DNA from: Kiritimatiellia bacterium
GTDB taxonomy: Bacteria > Verrucomicrobiota > Kiritimatiellia > WLWN01
DNA: 64,000 bases
Reading direction: 5' to 3'
Assembly (NCBI GenBank): GCA_012103575.1
Contig: WLWN01000001.1
Coordinates: 511,792-575,791 of the forward strand
Under the pieces are notes generated by a model. It had not been told where the DNA came from, made no database searches, and saw only the letters and a list, made by a program, of their open reading frames with translations. The position numbers and the translations under genes were made by a program. Positions 31,501-40,958 of this stretch are shown in pieces. Position 1 is the first letter of the stretch. Each line of letters begins with the position of its first letter.

Positions 31501-32938
31501 CGCCTCAGCAAATGTTTCACGTATGATTTGAGAAATATCCCAGACTCGCTCTGTTTGAATCGGTTTCTGAGGAACTGATTTAGATTGAAATGTTCGCCCA
31601 GACACCTTCTGATCACCCTGAGCAGTATTTTGGCAACCTGTCACACTTTTGACTTTGGTTGGATCATCGACGGCCATCAATCTGATCACTGACTCTTCAC
31701 AAAAACAACTCGCTTCAATCCAAGGAAAGGCAGACTCCATATCAATCAAATCAAATCCGGCAGCTTTCAGATTTTCATTCCTGTTTGCCGGCATGTACTT
31801 GTCAACGGTCCAGGCACCCCAATTTTGAGCGATAGCCACTCCTGAGCGTTTTTCTTGAACCCGTAATTGATTCCGATAGTAGGCAAACGCATTTTGAAAG
31901 GCGGCCGAATAGCCATAATCACTCGACCCTCGAATACCGAATGCCGCCATCGATGAAAAGAGCATAAAGAAGCCCAACGGTTCATCAGCGGTTAGGGTGT
32001 CCAGGTTCATCGTTCCCTGCACCTTTGCCTGGATCACACGTTCAAAAGAATCCCATGGTTTTGAGACAATCGACCCGTCTTCAACCCGTCGAGCCAAATG
32101 GATCACCCCATGAATAACGCTGACTTCCTGCTTGATCCGGGTATATGTTTTTTGAAGGGCTGTTTGATCGGTAATATCAACAGAATGATAATGGACCCTG
32201 GCGCCTAAGGTTTCCAGCTCCTGGCATTGTTCTTGTTTCTTTTCATCCCACCTGCCGCGAGAGAGAATAACCAAAGTCGCCTGGTAACGTTTCGCTAATT
32301 CTTGACACAATAACTCGCCCACCGGACCTAACCCGCCCGTGATGAGATAGGTCCCACGAGAGCGAAAAACCGAGCATGCCGATTGATTCAGGTTGGCTTC
32401 TATCAGTTGATGGACAAGGCGTTCGGCTTTTTCATATCGAACCTCGGAAAACGATGCGGGACTCTTTCCAACAGATTCATCCGAGAGCCATTCTTTTAAA
32501 AGAAGTTGGTATCTTGTTTGGGACGCGTCTTGATGATAATGCCTAATACATGTCCAAACATGGTGTTCATTTTCCATCATCGCAGACCTCAGAAATCCGG
32601 ACAGCGCTTCGCAATCCAAACGAAGCCATGAGGAAACACCTTCATACAAATAATAGATTCTAACCGACGTCCCCCATGCTTTTTTCATCAAGCATTGGGA
32701 TGCATGAAATACATCTAACAGATCGGAATGGTTCGGTTCAACGGATCGGATTTCTTCCCACTTAGGACCCAAAAACAATATCACATCAGGAACCTCTTCA
32801 AAGAGATGGGCGGTAATATCAGAGACATTCAGGGCCTGGATTCGGAGAGGATCGGACCCATGCGCTGTTTGCTCTAATTGCCTGAGCAAAACACAAAAAG
32901 TGTCCTTGTCTTGTTCATCACGATAGACGATATATATT
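28570..32938 (-). pseudogene. Polyketide synthase segment: KR - ACP - non-elongating-type KS - DH
   Basis: This is the longest open frame in the window (about 1455 codons). Domains in order, counted from the internal ATG at 32889: a KR with TGGLGPVGELL near residue 185 and SDYGYSAAFQNAFA; an ACP with SYSLDSISG (Ser about 482); a KS (about 573-1000) with TMCSGAAVALHRA (Cys about 741) but EAQGMGNP where EAHGTGT is expected; and a DH with HRVRNRKIFPG and HPALLDSSLH. Loss of the first catalytic histidine is the hallmark of KS0 domains in trans-AT synthases, which pass chains on without elongation. The frame is interrupted upstream by IS1380 copy 2 and stops at TAA 28570-28572 in mid-module. No AT domain is present. 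Confidence 0.88.
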
Positions 32939-34596
32939 CCTGAATCCGTCAGACAAAATCTGACGATTTTTCATTACCTGTTGGGCTAAAGCGGGGAGCA
33001 TACCCGTATTCAAACAAACAACCCCACCCCAACAGGTGTGTATATGAAACAATATAAAATAAAGACTGGCAAGAGCGAACTCAACAGCACAAGCGGAAAT
33101 CATCTTTGCGGCCTGCTGCTTGAGGATCATGCTCAACGGATTCTTCCCTCCAATTTTCAACCACGCCGCTCCGATGCGATCTCTGATCGGGAGATCCTCC
33201 TTACCCAGATCGGCTTACTTTGCAACGGTCGAACCGATTTCAATGATATCGACCTGTACCGGGGTGATGAGATTTTTACGAATGCCTTTGGACTTAAAAA
33301 GGGGAGTTAAAAAGGTAGCCTCTGAGCCGGTGTTCCGATGTCGTTCCGACGACCTGCCCCCAGCCAGAACCCATGTGGGGCTACGCAAACTCAACACCGA
33401 ACTTCTTTCCTCGGGCCCCTTTGGCTAGGTAGATGTCGAAGGGCTTGATCTTGTTCCCGTCGATATCGATGTGAGCCCTTTAGGTCACTCAGGCTCTTCG
33501 GAAGAAGGCGTTTCCTACACCTAGAAGGGCCATGATGGTTACGCCCCGATATTTGCCTATGTGGGCACTCAAGGCCACATGCTTGAGTGCGAACTTCGAC
33601 CCGGTAAACAACATTGTCAGTCGGGAACGACCGCGTTTATTGCCCGCAGCGTTGAAACGCTCCAAACCCTGGGCCTGGGTGGAAAATGTTTGCTTCGGCT
33701 TGATAGTGGCAACGCTGCGGCCGATAACTTCGACGCTTTTGGGGATCATTATTTTATCGTAAAGCGAAATCCTCGCCGCGAATGTCCTGAACAAATGCTG
33801 GCCCTTGCACGCCGAGTTGGAGACAAACAAGACAGTCGTGAAGGCAAGAACGTTTACACAGGCTTTTTCGATCATTTCCATCCCGGTGGTGACCAAAACC
33901 GCCCTTGTGTCCCGGTGGCCTTCGAAGTGATTGAACGCACCATCGATATCGATGGTCAGAAACTTCTGGTTCCTAAACTTGAGGTGAACACCTGGTGGAC
34001 GAACCTCTCTTGTCGTGCCAAGACGGTGCTAGATCTCTATCATGGACATGGCCCCAGCGAGCAGTACCACAGTGAACTCAAAAGCGATCTTGATGTTGAG
34101 CGATTGCCTTCGGGGAGACCCTGTGCCAATAAGATTATTCTGTTATGCGCCATGGTGGCCTTCAACCTATTGCGCGGTCTTGGCCAAGAGGTCATCAAAC
34201 GGGCTGGGCTTGCCCCGCAGAAAATCAACATCCCGCGCTGGCGAATCAAAACGGTTCTCAAAAATATCGTTTATTGCGCGGTTCGATTGGTCCGCCACGC
34301 CGGACGAATTGAACTTCACTTTGGCAAGCGTTGTCGCTGGTTTGAAGTGATACAAGATATTGCCCATTCCTTCGCATAGCCCTCCGTGCACCTTTAACAA
34401 TACTCTAAGGCGACTGCCCAAGGAGGCCTACGCCCCAAAATGGTCAAATCAGAGTGAATCTGACCTGTACGCTCAAAAAATTCATCAGGGTGATACTTGC
34501 CGGTCCCAATCCGCCCAAAAGCGAGCATCTCAAGGAAAAAATTTTCAACTTTTGAGCCCCGAAACGCCTTCCGAAGCGATAGCTGACAGATTCAGG
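32939..34596 (+). mobile_element. IS1380-family insertion sequence, copy 2, inserted in the PKS
   Basis: This 1658-bp element is bounded by CCTGAATCCGTCAG and its complement (with GACAGATTCAGG on the right). Perfect 5-bp target duplications ATATT lie at 32934-32938 and 34597-34601. The transposase reads on the plus strand from 33044. It carries the same 13-bp insertion and the same in-frame TAG (33426-33428) as copy 1, plus another TAG in SYT*KGHDG, so it cannot encode an active enzyme. Excising it with one ATATT gives GKTIYIVYRDEQ across the junction with no frame change. Confidence 0.93.
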
Positions 34597-34921
34597 ATAT
34601 TGTTTTCCCGGTGCACTGCTCCAAACGCTCCTTCCAATTCACATCATCCGGAAACGGTTTAAAAATCCATTGTTCTTGCACAAAAAGCCATTGTTTCTCC
34701 GAGACCGTTTCCGGCATCTGTGTGCGCTGCCCCCCTGCATTAGATGCCAGCTCCACTCCTTTTATTTGCACACAGATCATTCCTGCTTCATCACACAAAT
34801 CGATATCAAATTTCTGCGCCGTATCTCCTGCCATCTTGTCAGCGCTATAGCGTATCCAAACCCATCTTGACTCCGCGCATCCCTCTATGATTTCAAGGCG
34901 CTCCAAGGAGGCTAAAAAGGG

Positions 34922-34942
34922 TTCTTGGTTATTGGTTATTGG
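34922..34942. repeat. Heptanucleotide tandem repeat at a PKS frameshift
   Basis: Three 7-bp units (TTCTTGG, TTATTGG, TTATTGG) sit exactly where the DH frame is lost. The paralogous DH linker at 23305-23325 has two AGTTGTT units at the same place, so the repeat tract is a shared feature of this linker. Confidence 0.7.
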
Positions 34943-35641
34943 TTCGTAAAGCCTATGCCGATAGAAGCCTGAAGAGTCGAGGCCAACAGGCTTGGATACA
35001 GCGTGAATTGGTCTTTTGTTTCTGAAACAGAGGAGGGCAAAGTCAGCTGGGCTAACACTTCATGGTCCCCAACATAGAGCTTTTCGATCCCTTTATGAGC
35101 AGGGCCATATTCAAGGCCCATCCTCTTAAAGACCTCATAGCATTCATCCACGCTTAGAACACTTTGAGTACACCTTTCCTGCAAGGCTTTCAGATCGAGC
35201 TGCGGACGTTGGCTTCCCAAGGCGAATAACGCCATCCCTTGACTGTGCACGATTCTGGTATCCATGTCGTCGCGAAGCCGTTGTCGTGAAACCGTAGTCG
35301 CAGAGCCGTTGTTCTTTTCTGGCTTGCTATAGATTTCATAGGCGATTTCCCCATTCTCTTCAGGGTAGAGCCCAATGTGGACTTCTTGGGGTTGAGCTCC
35401 AACAGCCATCGGACGAGCCCAGACCACGTTCTTGAGTTGGATTCTTGTTTGACCTTCTTCAGTGGACCCGGAGGCCTCTTCTATAGCCGCTCTGGCCATC
35501 TCAAGGTAAGCCAAGCCAGGGAGAACTTTTTCTCCTTTCACCTGATGATCGTTCAGGAAAAGCTCCTCACCCGTAAAGGTCGAGCTGAAGCGCTGCTCCT
35601 CTAAGGTCGAGGTATTCTCATGCACCAACGGATGCAGCATA

Positions 35642-35665
35642 AAATCAGCTCGAGCTGATTTTACA
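35642..35665. repeat. 24-bp perfect palindrome in the PKS KS-DH linker
   Basis: TAAAATCAGCTC is followed immediately by GAGCTGATTTTA with no mismatch and no spacer. It lies within the linker between the RERYW motif and the DH domain and would form a cruciform or hairpin. Confidence 0.75.
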
Positions 35666-35833
35666 GAGGATTTGCTTTCGCAAACCTAGTAACGTTCTCT
35701 TGCAAAAGGGTACATGGGTAGACTGATACGCTAAGGTTTATTATTATTATAGATTTTCTTCTAATCAACCATTAGGCCTTTGACCCAAAGATCTAAAAGT
35801 TTACTGTACTTGCTTTTGTCTATCTAGTCAAAT

Positions 35834-36351
35834 CTTAGACTTCTATCATGGGTGTGAACACCTCTATGATCTAAGCTGCATCCTGTTCACGGATGCTGAA
35901 ACGATAAAAAGCAAGGCGGAAAGATGGAAGAAAGTCATGAAAGAGAATGGGACCTGGATCCGTCAGTTAAACGCGGATTTCTGCACGAACCATTTGGGCC
36001 AAAAGGAATTACAAAAAAGCCTCGACGGATCCAGGTGGGATTAAAAAGATTATAACCGAAGCACGCAAGCAGCTTGAGATAGATCCTGGAGTGGATGAAG
36101 AAGAAGCCAACAAAAGGTTGAATTACCTTGAAAACAATGCCAAACGCATGCAGTATAAAACGTTCCGTGAGACCGGTTATTTTATAGGTTCGGGAGTCGT
36201 AGAGGCGGGGTGTAAAACGGTGGTGGGCCAACGGGCAAAACAGTCGGGTATGTTTTGGAGTGTTCAAGGAGCTCAATGTGTATTGTCTCTACGCTGTTGT
36301 ATTGCCGGAGATACATTTGATAAGTATTGGGAACAACAAAAAGTAGCTTAA
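35834..36351 (+). pseudogene. ISKra4-family transposase, C-terminal remnant
   Basis: The visible part begins at ILDFYHGCEHLYDL and continues, after removal of MITE copy C with one TGGGA repeat, in the same frame as NGIKKIITEARKQLE. It then has RETGYFIGSGVVEAGCKTVV and RAKQSGMFWSVQGAQ, the C-terminal signature of ISKra4 transposases, and stops at 36351. The N-terminal half is missing. It abuts PKS remnant sequence on the left. Confidence 0.8.
35952..36035 (-). mobile_element. MITE copy C, internally deleted, inside the ISKra4 remnant
   Basis: This 84-bp copy keeps both ends (CCTGGATCC and GGATCCAGG) but has lost most of one arm. Perfect TGGGA duplications flank it (35947-35951 and 36036-36040). 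Its removal restores the transposase frame. Confidence 0.9.
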
Positions 36352-36383
36352 TCGCTAACTTTGTAACTTTCTTGTCCTACACC

Positions 36384-36532
36384 CTGTTGAGTTCGCCCTT
36401 GCCAGTCTTTATTTTATATTGTTTCATATACACACCTGTTGGGGTGGGGTTGTTTGTTTGAATACGGGTATGCTCCCCGCTTTAGCCCAACAGGTAATGA
36501 AAAATCGTCAGATTTTATCTGACGGATTCAGG
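36384..36532 (-). mobile_element. IS1380 right-end remnant
   Basis: This 149-bp piece is nearly identical to the last part of IS1380 copies 1 and 3, from CTGTTGAGTTCGCCC to GACGGATTCAGG. It contains only the transposase N-terminus and the element end, and directly abuts the ISL3 transposase stop codon. Confidence 0.9.
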
Positions 36533-39062
36533 TTAGCGACTAAAGTACGTCAAAAGATTGGATAAATGTTTTTTGATCATCTGGGCTACTTTTCGGATGG
36601 GTGTTAACCCACTGTGCACCGCTTGCTCAAACCAATTGGTGAAAAACAACTGGGCCCATCTTGCATCTCGCCGAGACCAAAAATGAACAAAGAGTTCTTT
36701 AAGTTCCCAGACCTTGGCCACCTGTAAACCCGCATTTCTCAATGCCGCAAACGACTCTTGAGCTTCTTGACTCAAATGCTCAAATCCTTTTAACCACAGA
36801 TATTTTGTTCCTGTTAACCGATCATCATTCTGTCCTTGCAATGTATGATGCGCTTGAATCCTTATTTTATCTACAGCCTCATTCAAATTGTCTAACAAGT
36901 TCTTACTGGCTCTTTTATCACGATCTTCAACCACTTCAAGAACCCGCCACCTTTCTAGATCATTTAATAGGAATACATACTTATGCCCTTTGAGAAAGCC
37001 TTTTTCGTCGATGCCTATCCAGGCGATTTCTTCTGCCCTACGTCGACTCAAGCCTCGCTTGCCCGCTCGCTTCTGTATCGTTTCAACCTGGTGCCAATTC
37101 ACGCCTAATAGTTTGCCAGCTTCTTCAACGCTCCGGCTGACTTTGATTAGCTCTATGGCAAAGGCCTCAAACATCAGGGTCAGGTCTGAATGGCACTAAC
37201 TTAAGCCCCTTTTGCATGATAAAAACCCTGAAAATACGGGATGAAAATGCCATAATGGCACATGCAAAAAACAACACCGATATTCCCAGGGTTTCACGTA
37301 CATACACTACGTCGGAAACCCCGTTCAAAGCAACAGAAACTTGCCGATGAGGTAAGGATTCTCAAGCAAAAAAGGTTCACCCAACTTGGGGAAGCTTTTG
37401 GGGCTTTTATTCCCGAGTCCCTTCTCGCCCCGGCAGTGTCCGGTACCCACAGTCGTCGCCGGATCTTCAGCAAAAGCAATACGTCTTGGGCCTTCCTTGC
37501 TCAAGTGCTTAGCGACGATGGAAGCTGTCAAGAAATTGTTCAAAAACTTAAGGCTTATGCAGCACTACGTGGCCTACAGCTGCCTTCTTCAGCCACCTCT
37601 GCCTACTGCAAAGCCAGAAATAATTTAACGATAGAGGATCTCCAAGACGATTCATTCTCATGGGGTTGATTCGATAGAGAGCATGGGTGCTAGCGATAAC
37701 TGGCGTGGTCATCGGATCGTGGTGGTTGACAGCACCGGTGTATCGATGCCAGATACAAAGCCCAATCAAGATCAATGGCCTCAACAACATCATCAGAAGC
37801 CAGGATGCGGGTTGCCTTCAGCACGAATAACGGCCTGTTTTTCTCTGCATACCGGAGCCCTGCTTAGTTACCGAACCAGCAACAAACATGTCAGCGAGAT
37901 CATCCGTCTTCGACAACAAATCGATGCCTTTCGAAAGAGCGATATCCTGTTGGGAGATAAGGCCTTCTGTGGTTATCGCGATATATGCGAACGTTCAGAA
38001 CGAGGCATTGATAGCATCATAAGTCTCTGTCGAAGACCTCCTGTTAAAGCCGTTAATGCGGTAAAGAATTTAGGAAAGGGTGATCTTCTTATTCGATGGG
38101 TTCGACCGTTAAAAGTAAGCGGTCTGAGTGCTGAAAATCTTCAAGCCCTTCCCCCTAGCTTGCTGCTACGCCAAGTTAAAATAACGATCAATCAGCCCGG
38201 CTTTCGATCTAAAGTGATCTATCTGGTCACCACATTATTAGATGCAGAAAAGTACCCTGCCAAAGATTTAGCCGATGTGTATTTTCGGCGTTGGGATGTT
38301 GAACTCTTTTTCCGTGATATAAAAACAACGCTGGGTATGGATATCTTACGATGCAAGAGCCCGGAAATGACCCGAAAAGAGATGGTGATGTATTTTATTG
38401 CCTACAACTGCATGCGCCGGATCATGTATGAGGCGGCTGAAGAGGCTGGTTTGCCCGTTCGGCAAATTAGCTTCAAAACTTCGCTTCAAGCCTTGCGCAG
38501 TTGGGAGCCGAATCTAAATCAAGCGAGAATGAGTCGGAAGGAACGTTTCGGTTTGATTTTTATGCTCTATGAAAGCATGACCCAAAGACCCTTGCGGCAA
38601 CGCCCTGGCAGAAGTAAACCTCGAGCTGTAAAGAGACGACGAAAAAACTATCATTTGCTGACTAAACCAAGGCACGAAATGATTGTGCCTGCTTACAGAA
38701 ATCGCCATTGGTTAAACAAAAGGAAATCATGCTTAAGTTAGTGCCATTCGGGTCAAAGGTGAATGTTTTTCAGCCCAAAGAACCTTGATATTTAAAATCC
38801 CATGTTGAGTACAGTTTATCCTTGGCGTGGTGCTATGCAGCTCGGTGACAAACTGCAGGGGATCCAAGTGCCGCCAAGATCGTTTTTCTTGATGATCATA
38901 GATCTTATAAATCTTTGCATATTTCGAACACGAGGCTTCTACTGATTCGTACTGAACCTCTATGCTGACTTTTCTGTTTTCCACTGAAAGGTTGACCGAT
39001 TGAACTGCCCACGAATCTTTTAAACCCAACAGACGTTGATAATGTTCTTCTGTATATTCCAT
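36533..39062 (-). pseudogene. ISL3-family transposase, split by an IS4 element and internally deleted
   Basis: The N-terminal part (39062 to 38749) has RSWRHLDPLQF and NCTQHGILNIKVLWAEKHS, the zinc-finger-like region of ISL3 transposases. After the IS4 insertion the frame resumes as LMFEAFAIELIKVSRS, then WIGIDEKGFLKGHKYV (first catalytic Asp), NLNEAVDKIR and a DDRLTGTKYLWLKG tail. The stretch between DKRASKNLLD and NLNEAVDK that should hold the second Asp and an FH motif is missing. Damaged copies of a GACCC-containing target flank the IS4. The element is dead by deletion as well as insertion. Confidence 0.82.
37189..38748 (+). mobile_element. IS4-family insertion sequence inside the ISL3 remnant
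   Basis: The 1560-bp element has matching ends AATGGCACTAACTTAAG (37189) and CTTAAGTTAGTGCCATT (ending 38748). The transposase is in two frames. ORF 37262-37669 holds the N-terminus. ORF 37683-38741 holds VVVDSTGVSMPDTKPNQ (first Asp), LLGDKAFCGY (second Asp) and YFRRWDVELFFRDIKTTLG (the Y-R-E-K signature). One base near 37640-37660 must be gained or lost to join QD to IHSHGVDSIES, so this copy is frameshifted. Confidence 0.9.
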
Positions 39063-39266
39063 GCTTTTAAATGGAACGTTTTTTTCAACTCATTGTCCTT
39101 CCAAGGATGATATATAAAGAGACACAGATCTAGGAAATCCACTTTTTTTCTTGGAGAGGTACGCTAATCATATCTATCGACTAACCAGTGGCTAAGGATA
39201 ACCATGTACTCGTTTCGCATCTACAGTGAGCTTGAACATCCGCTTCTTCATTTCTGAGGTTAACAT

Positions 39267-40661
39267 CTACCATGTAAAACGCCATTGCCAATTCCCTCTT
39301 TTGCGACCGGGGAAATTCATGCGCGCTGAAGAGCCAAGCTCCATGATACCCTGCAAAGGAAAGATGGAAGTATGAGCCCTCGTATTCATAACATATTCAA
39401 TGTAATCCCATGGCGTTGCTGTACATTTTTTCCCATGTTTATGCTGCCACCCTGCAATTGTATCGTTATTGTGTGTACCTGTATATATTACACAACTTTC
39501 AGGTACTTGATTAGCTAATGCACGTGTCGATTGATTTTTTTTCGTTACCAAAAACTGGAGGACTTTGATATCCGGGAATCCAAACTCATGGCGAAGAGCT
39601 TCAGCTTCTTTTGTTATCACCCCTAAATTTTCAGCAATCATGGGAAGAGGACCGAATTCTTTTTTTAATTTTTTTAATAAAAGCCTTCCGGGCGCTTTAA
39701 TCCATTTCCCGCGTATAGCCGTTTTTTGGTTTGCAGGGATCTCCCAATAACTTTCAAAGCCTCGAAAATGATTTATCCGCAAGATATCGACCCTCTCAAG
39801 ACTTTTTCGTAATCGTTGGGTCCACCACAAAAAACGGGTCTTCTCATGGACGGTCCAATCGTATAAAGGATTCCCCCATCGTTGGCCTGTTTTAGAAAAA
39901 TAATCCGGAGGAACACCCCCAACAACGGTCGGATACCTACGATGATCCAAAAAAAATAAATGAGGGTTTGACCATACATCTGCGCTATCATGAGCAACAA
40001 AAAGAGGTAGATTACCTATACTTTTTATTTTTTTACTCCGACAATGTGCGTGTAAACGTTCCCATTGACTGTGAAATAGATACTGCATGATCTTCACGTT
40101 CTGGATCGAGGTTTCGAATTGCTTACGCGCTCGGCAAAGGGTATCCGGATCACGAAAAGCGAGTCCTTCACTCCATTCCGTCCAAGGCCGACCTTGATGC
40201 GCATCCTTCAGAGCCATAAACAGCGCATAATCTTCAAGCCAATATGCCTCCTTTTTGCAAAACGCTTCGAACCCTTTTCGTTTATGATTAGACGCTCGTT
40301 TGAAAAATGTTTGACATACCGTTTTAAGGATGGCCAACCGCTCAAAAATTAATGGGCCATACTCAACTTTTCCAGGATGAAAAGATGGAAATGACGCTAT
40401 ATTACAAGCCGATAAAAGATCATCCTTTATAAGAAAATCAAAACTGATGAACAATGGGTTTCCCGCAAATGAAGATAACGATTGATAAGGCGAATCTCCA
40501 TAACTGGTGGGTCCTACAGGCAAAACTTGCCACACCTGTTGGCCCATATCCGCTAATATATCAACAAATTTTTTGGCTTCAGGCCCTAACTCACCAATAC
40601 CATAAGGACCAGGAAGAGACGTTATATGTAAAAGAATACCGCTTTTTCTAACCGTTTTCAT
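39267..40661 (-). CDS. malQ: 4-alpha-glucanotransferase MalQ, shortened by a late TAG
   Basis: From ATG 40661 (KTVRKSGILLHITSLPGPYGIGELG) the gene encodes about 464 residues of the GH77 amylomaltase family. Visible motifs are FISFDFLIKDDLLS, DILRINHFRGFESYWEIP (nucleophile Asp region), PMIAENLGVI (acid/base Glu) and YTGTHNNDTIAGW. It transfers alpha-1,4-glucan chains in maltodextrin or glycogen metabolism. The frame stops at TAG 39267-39269 right after NWQWRFTW, but the same frame continues 24 more codons (MLTSEMKKRMFKL...) to another TAG at 39192. That extension resembles the normal MalQ C-terminal helix. The enzyme may tolerate the loss. Its promoter region holds MITE copy D. Confidence 0.87.
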   Translation of the reverse strand: MKTVRKSGILLHITSLPGPYGIGELGPEAKKFVDILADMGQQVWQVLPVGPTSYGDSPYQSLSSFAGNPLFISFDFLIKDDLLSACNIASFPSFHPGKVEYGPLIFERLAILKTVCQTFFKRASNHKRKGFEAFCKKEAYWLEDYALFMALKDAHQGRPWTEWSEGLAFRDPDTLCRARKQFETSIQNVKIMQYLFHSQWERLHAHCRSKKIKSIGNLPLFVAHDSADVWSNPHLFFLDHRRYPTVVGGVPPDYFSKTGQRWGNPLYDWTVHEKTRFLWWTQRLRKSLERVDILRINHFRGFESYWEIPANQKTAIRGKWIKAPGRLLLKKLKKEFGPLPMIAENLGVITKEAEALRHEFGFPDIKVLQFLVTKKNQSTRALANQVPESCVIYTGTHNNDTIAGWQHKHGKKCTATPWDYIEYVMNTRAHTSIFPLQGIMELGSSARMNFPGRKRGNWQWRFTW

Positions 40662-40746
40662 GGCTATAAACAATCGAACCCGACTATTGCATTTGGGGTT
40701 TGTTATGTGTTATTGGTTATAGCTTATTTTATCTATTTCTAAAAGT

Positions 40747-40909
40747 CCTGGATCCGTCAGTTAAACGTGGGATTTCTGTGCGAATGCTTTGGAGACAAAA
40801 GGTTGCAAAAAAACGCAGGCGCACCCGCTGGGTGCGTCGAGGCTCTTTTGTAATTCCTTTTGGCCCAAATGGTTCGTGCAGAAAACCGCGTTTAACTGAT
40901 GGATCCAGG
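40747..40909 (+). mobile_element. 163-bp MITE, copy D, between malQ and mrp
   Basis: Full length, with ends CCTGGATCCGTCAG and GGATCCAGG and perfect AAAGT duplications (40742-40746 and 40910-40914). It lies in the shared upstream region of the divergent malQ and mrp genes, 50 bp before the mrp start, and so may affect their promoters. Confidence 0.92.
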
Positions 40910-40958
40910 AAAGTGTAAAACAAATAATGGAAAACTATTAATAAATAGCTTTAAACGC

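Larger units (their letters stand above)
34597..35833 (-). pseudogene. Polyketide synthase remnant: KS tail linker - DH - start of KR
   Basis: The most upstream surviving PKS part reads, on the minus strand, SKYSKLLDLWVKGLMVD, then RISLPMYPFARERY, then a DH with HQVKGEKVLPG and YPSLLASTLQ (His and Asp of the second motif replaced). Relative to the paralogous linker at 24-25 kb, four TAG codons sit at expected Trp or Gln positions (35826, 35763, 35733 and 35688). A frameshift in heptanucleotide repeats (34922-34942) separates the DH from the following ERLEIIEGC segment, which joins the next KR through the IS1380 site. A 24-bp perfect palindrome lies at 35642-35665. Upstream sequence is replaced by an ISKra4 remnant. 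Confidence 0.82.
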
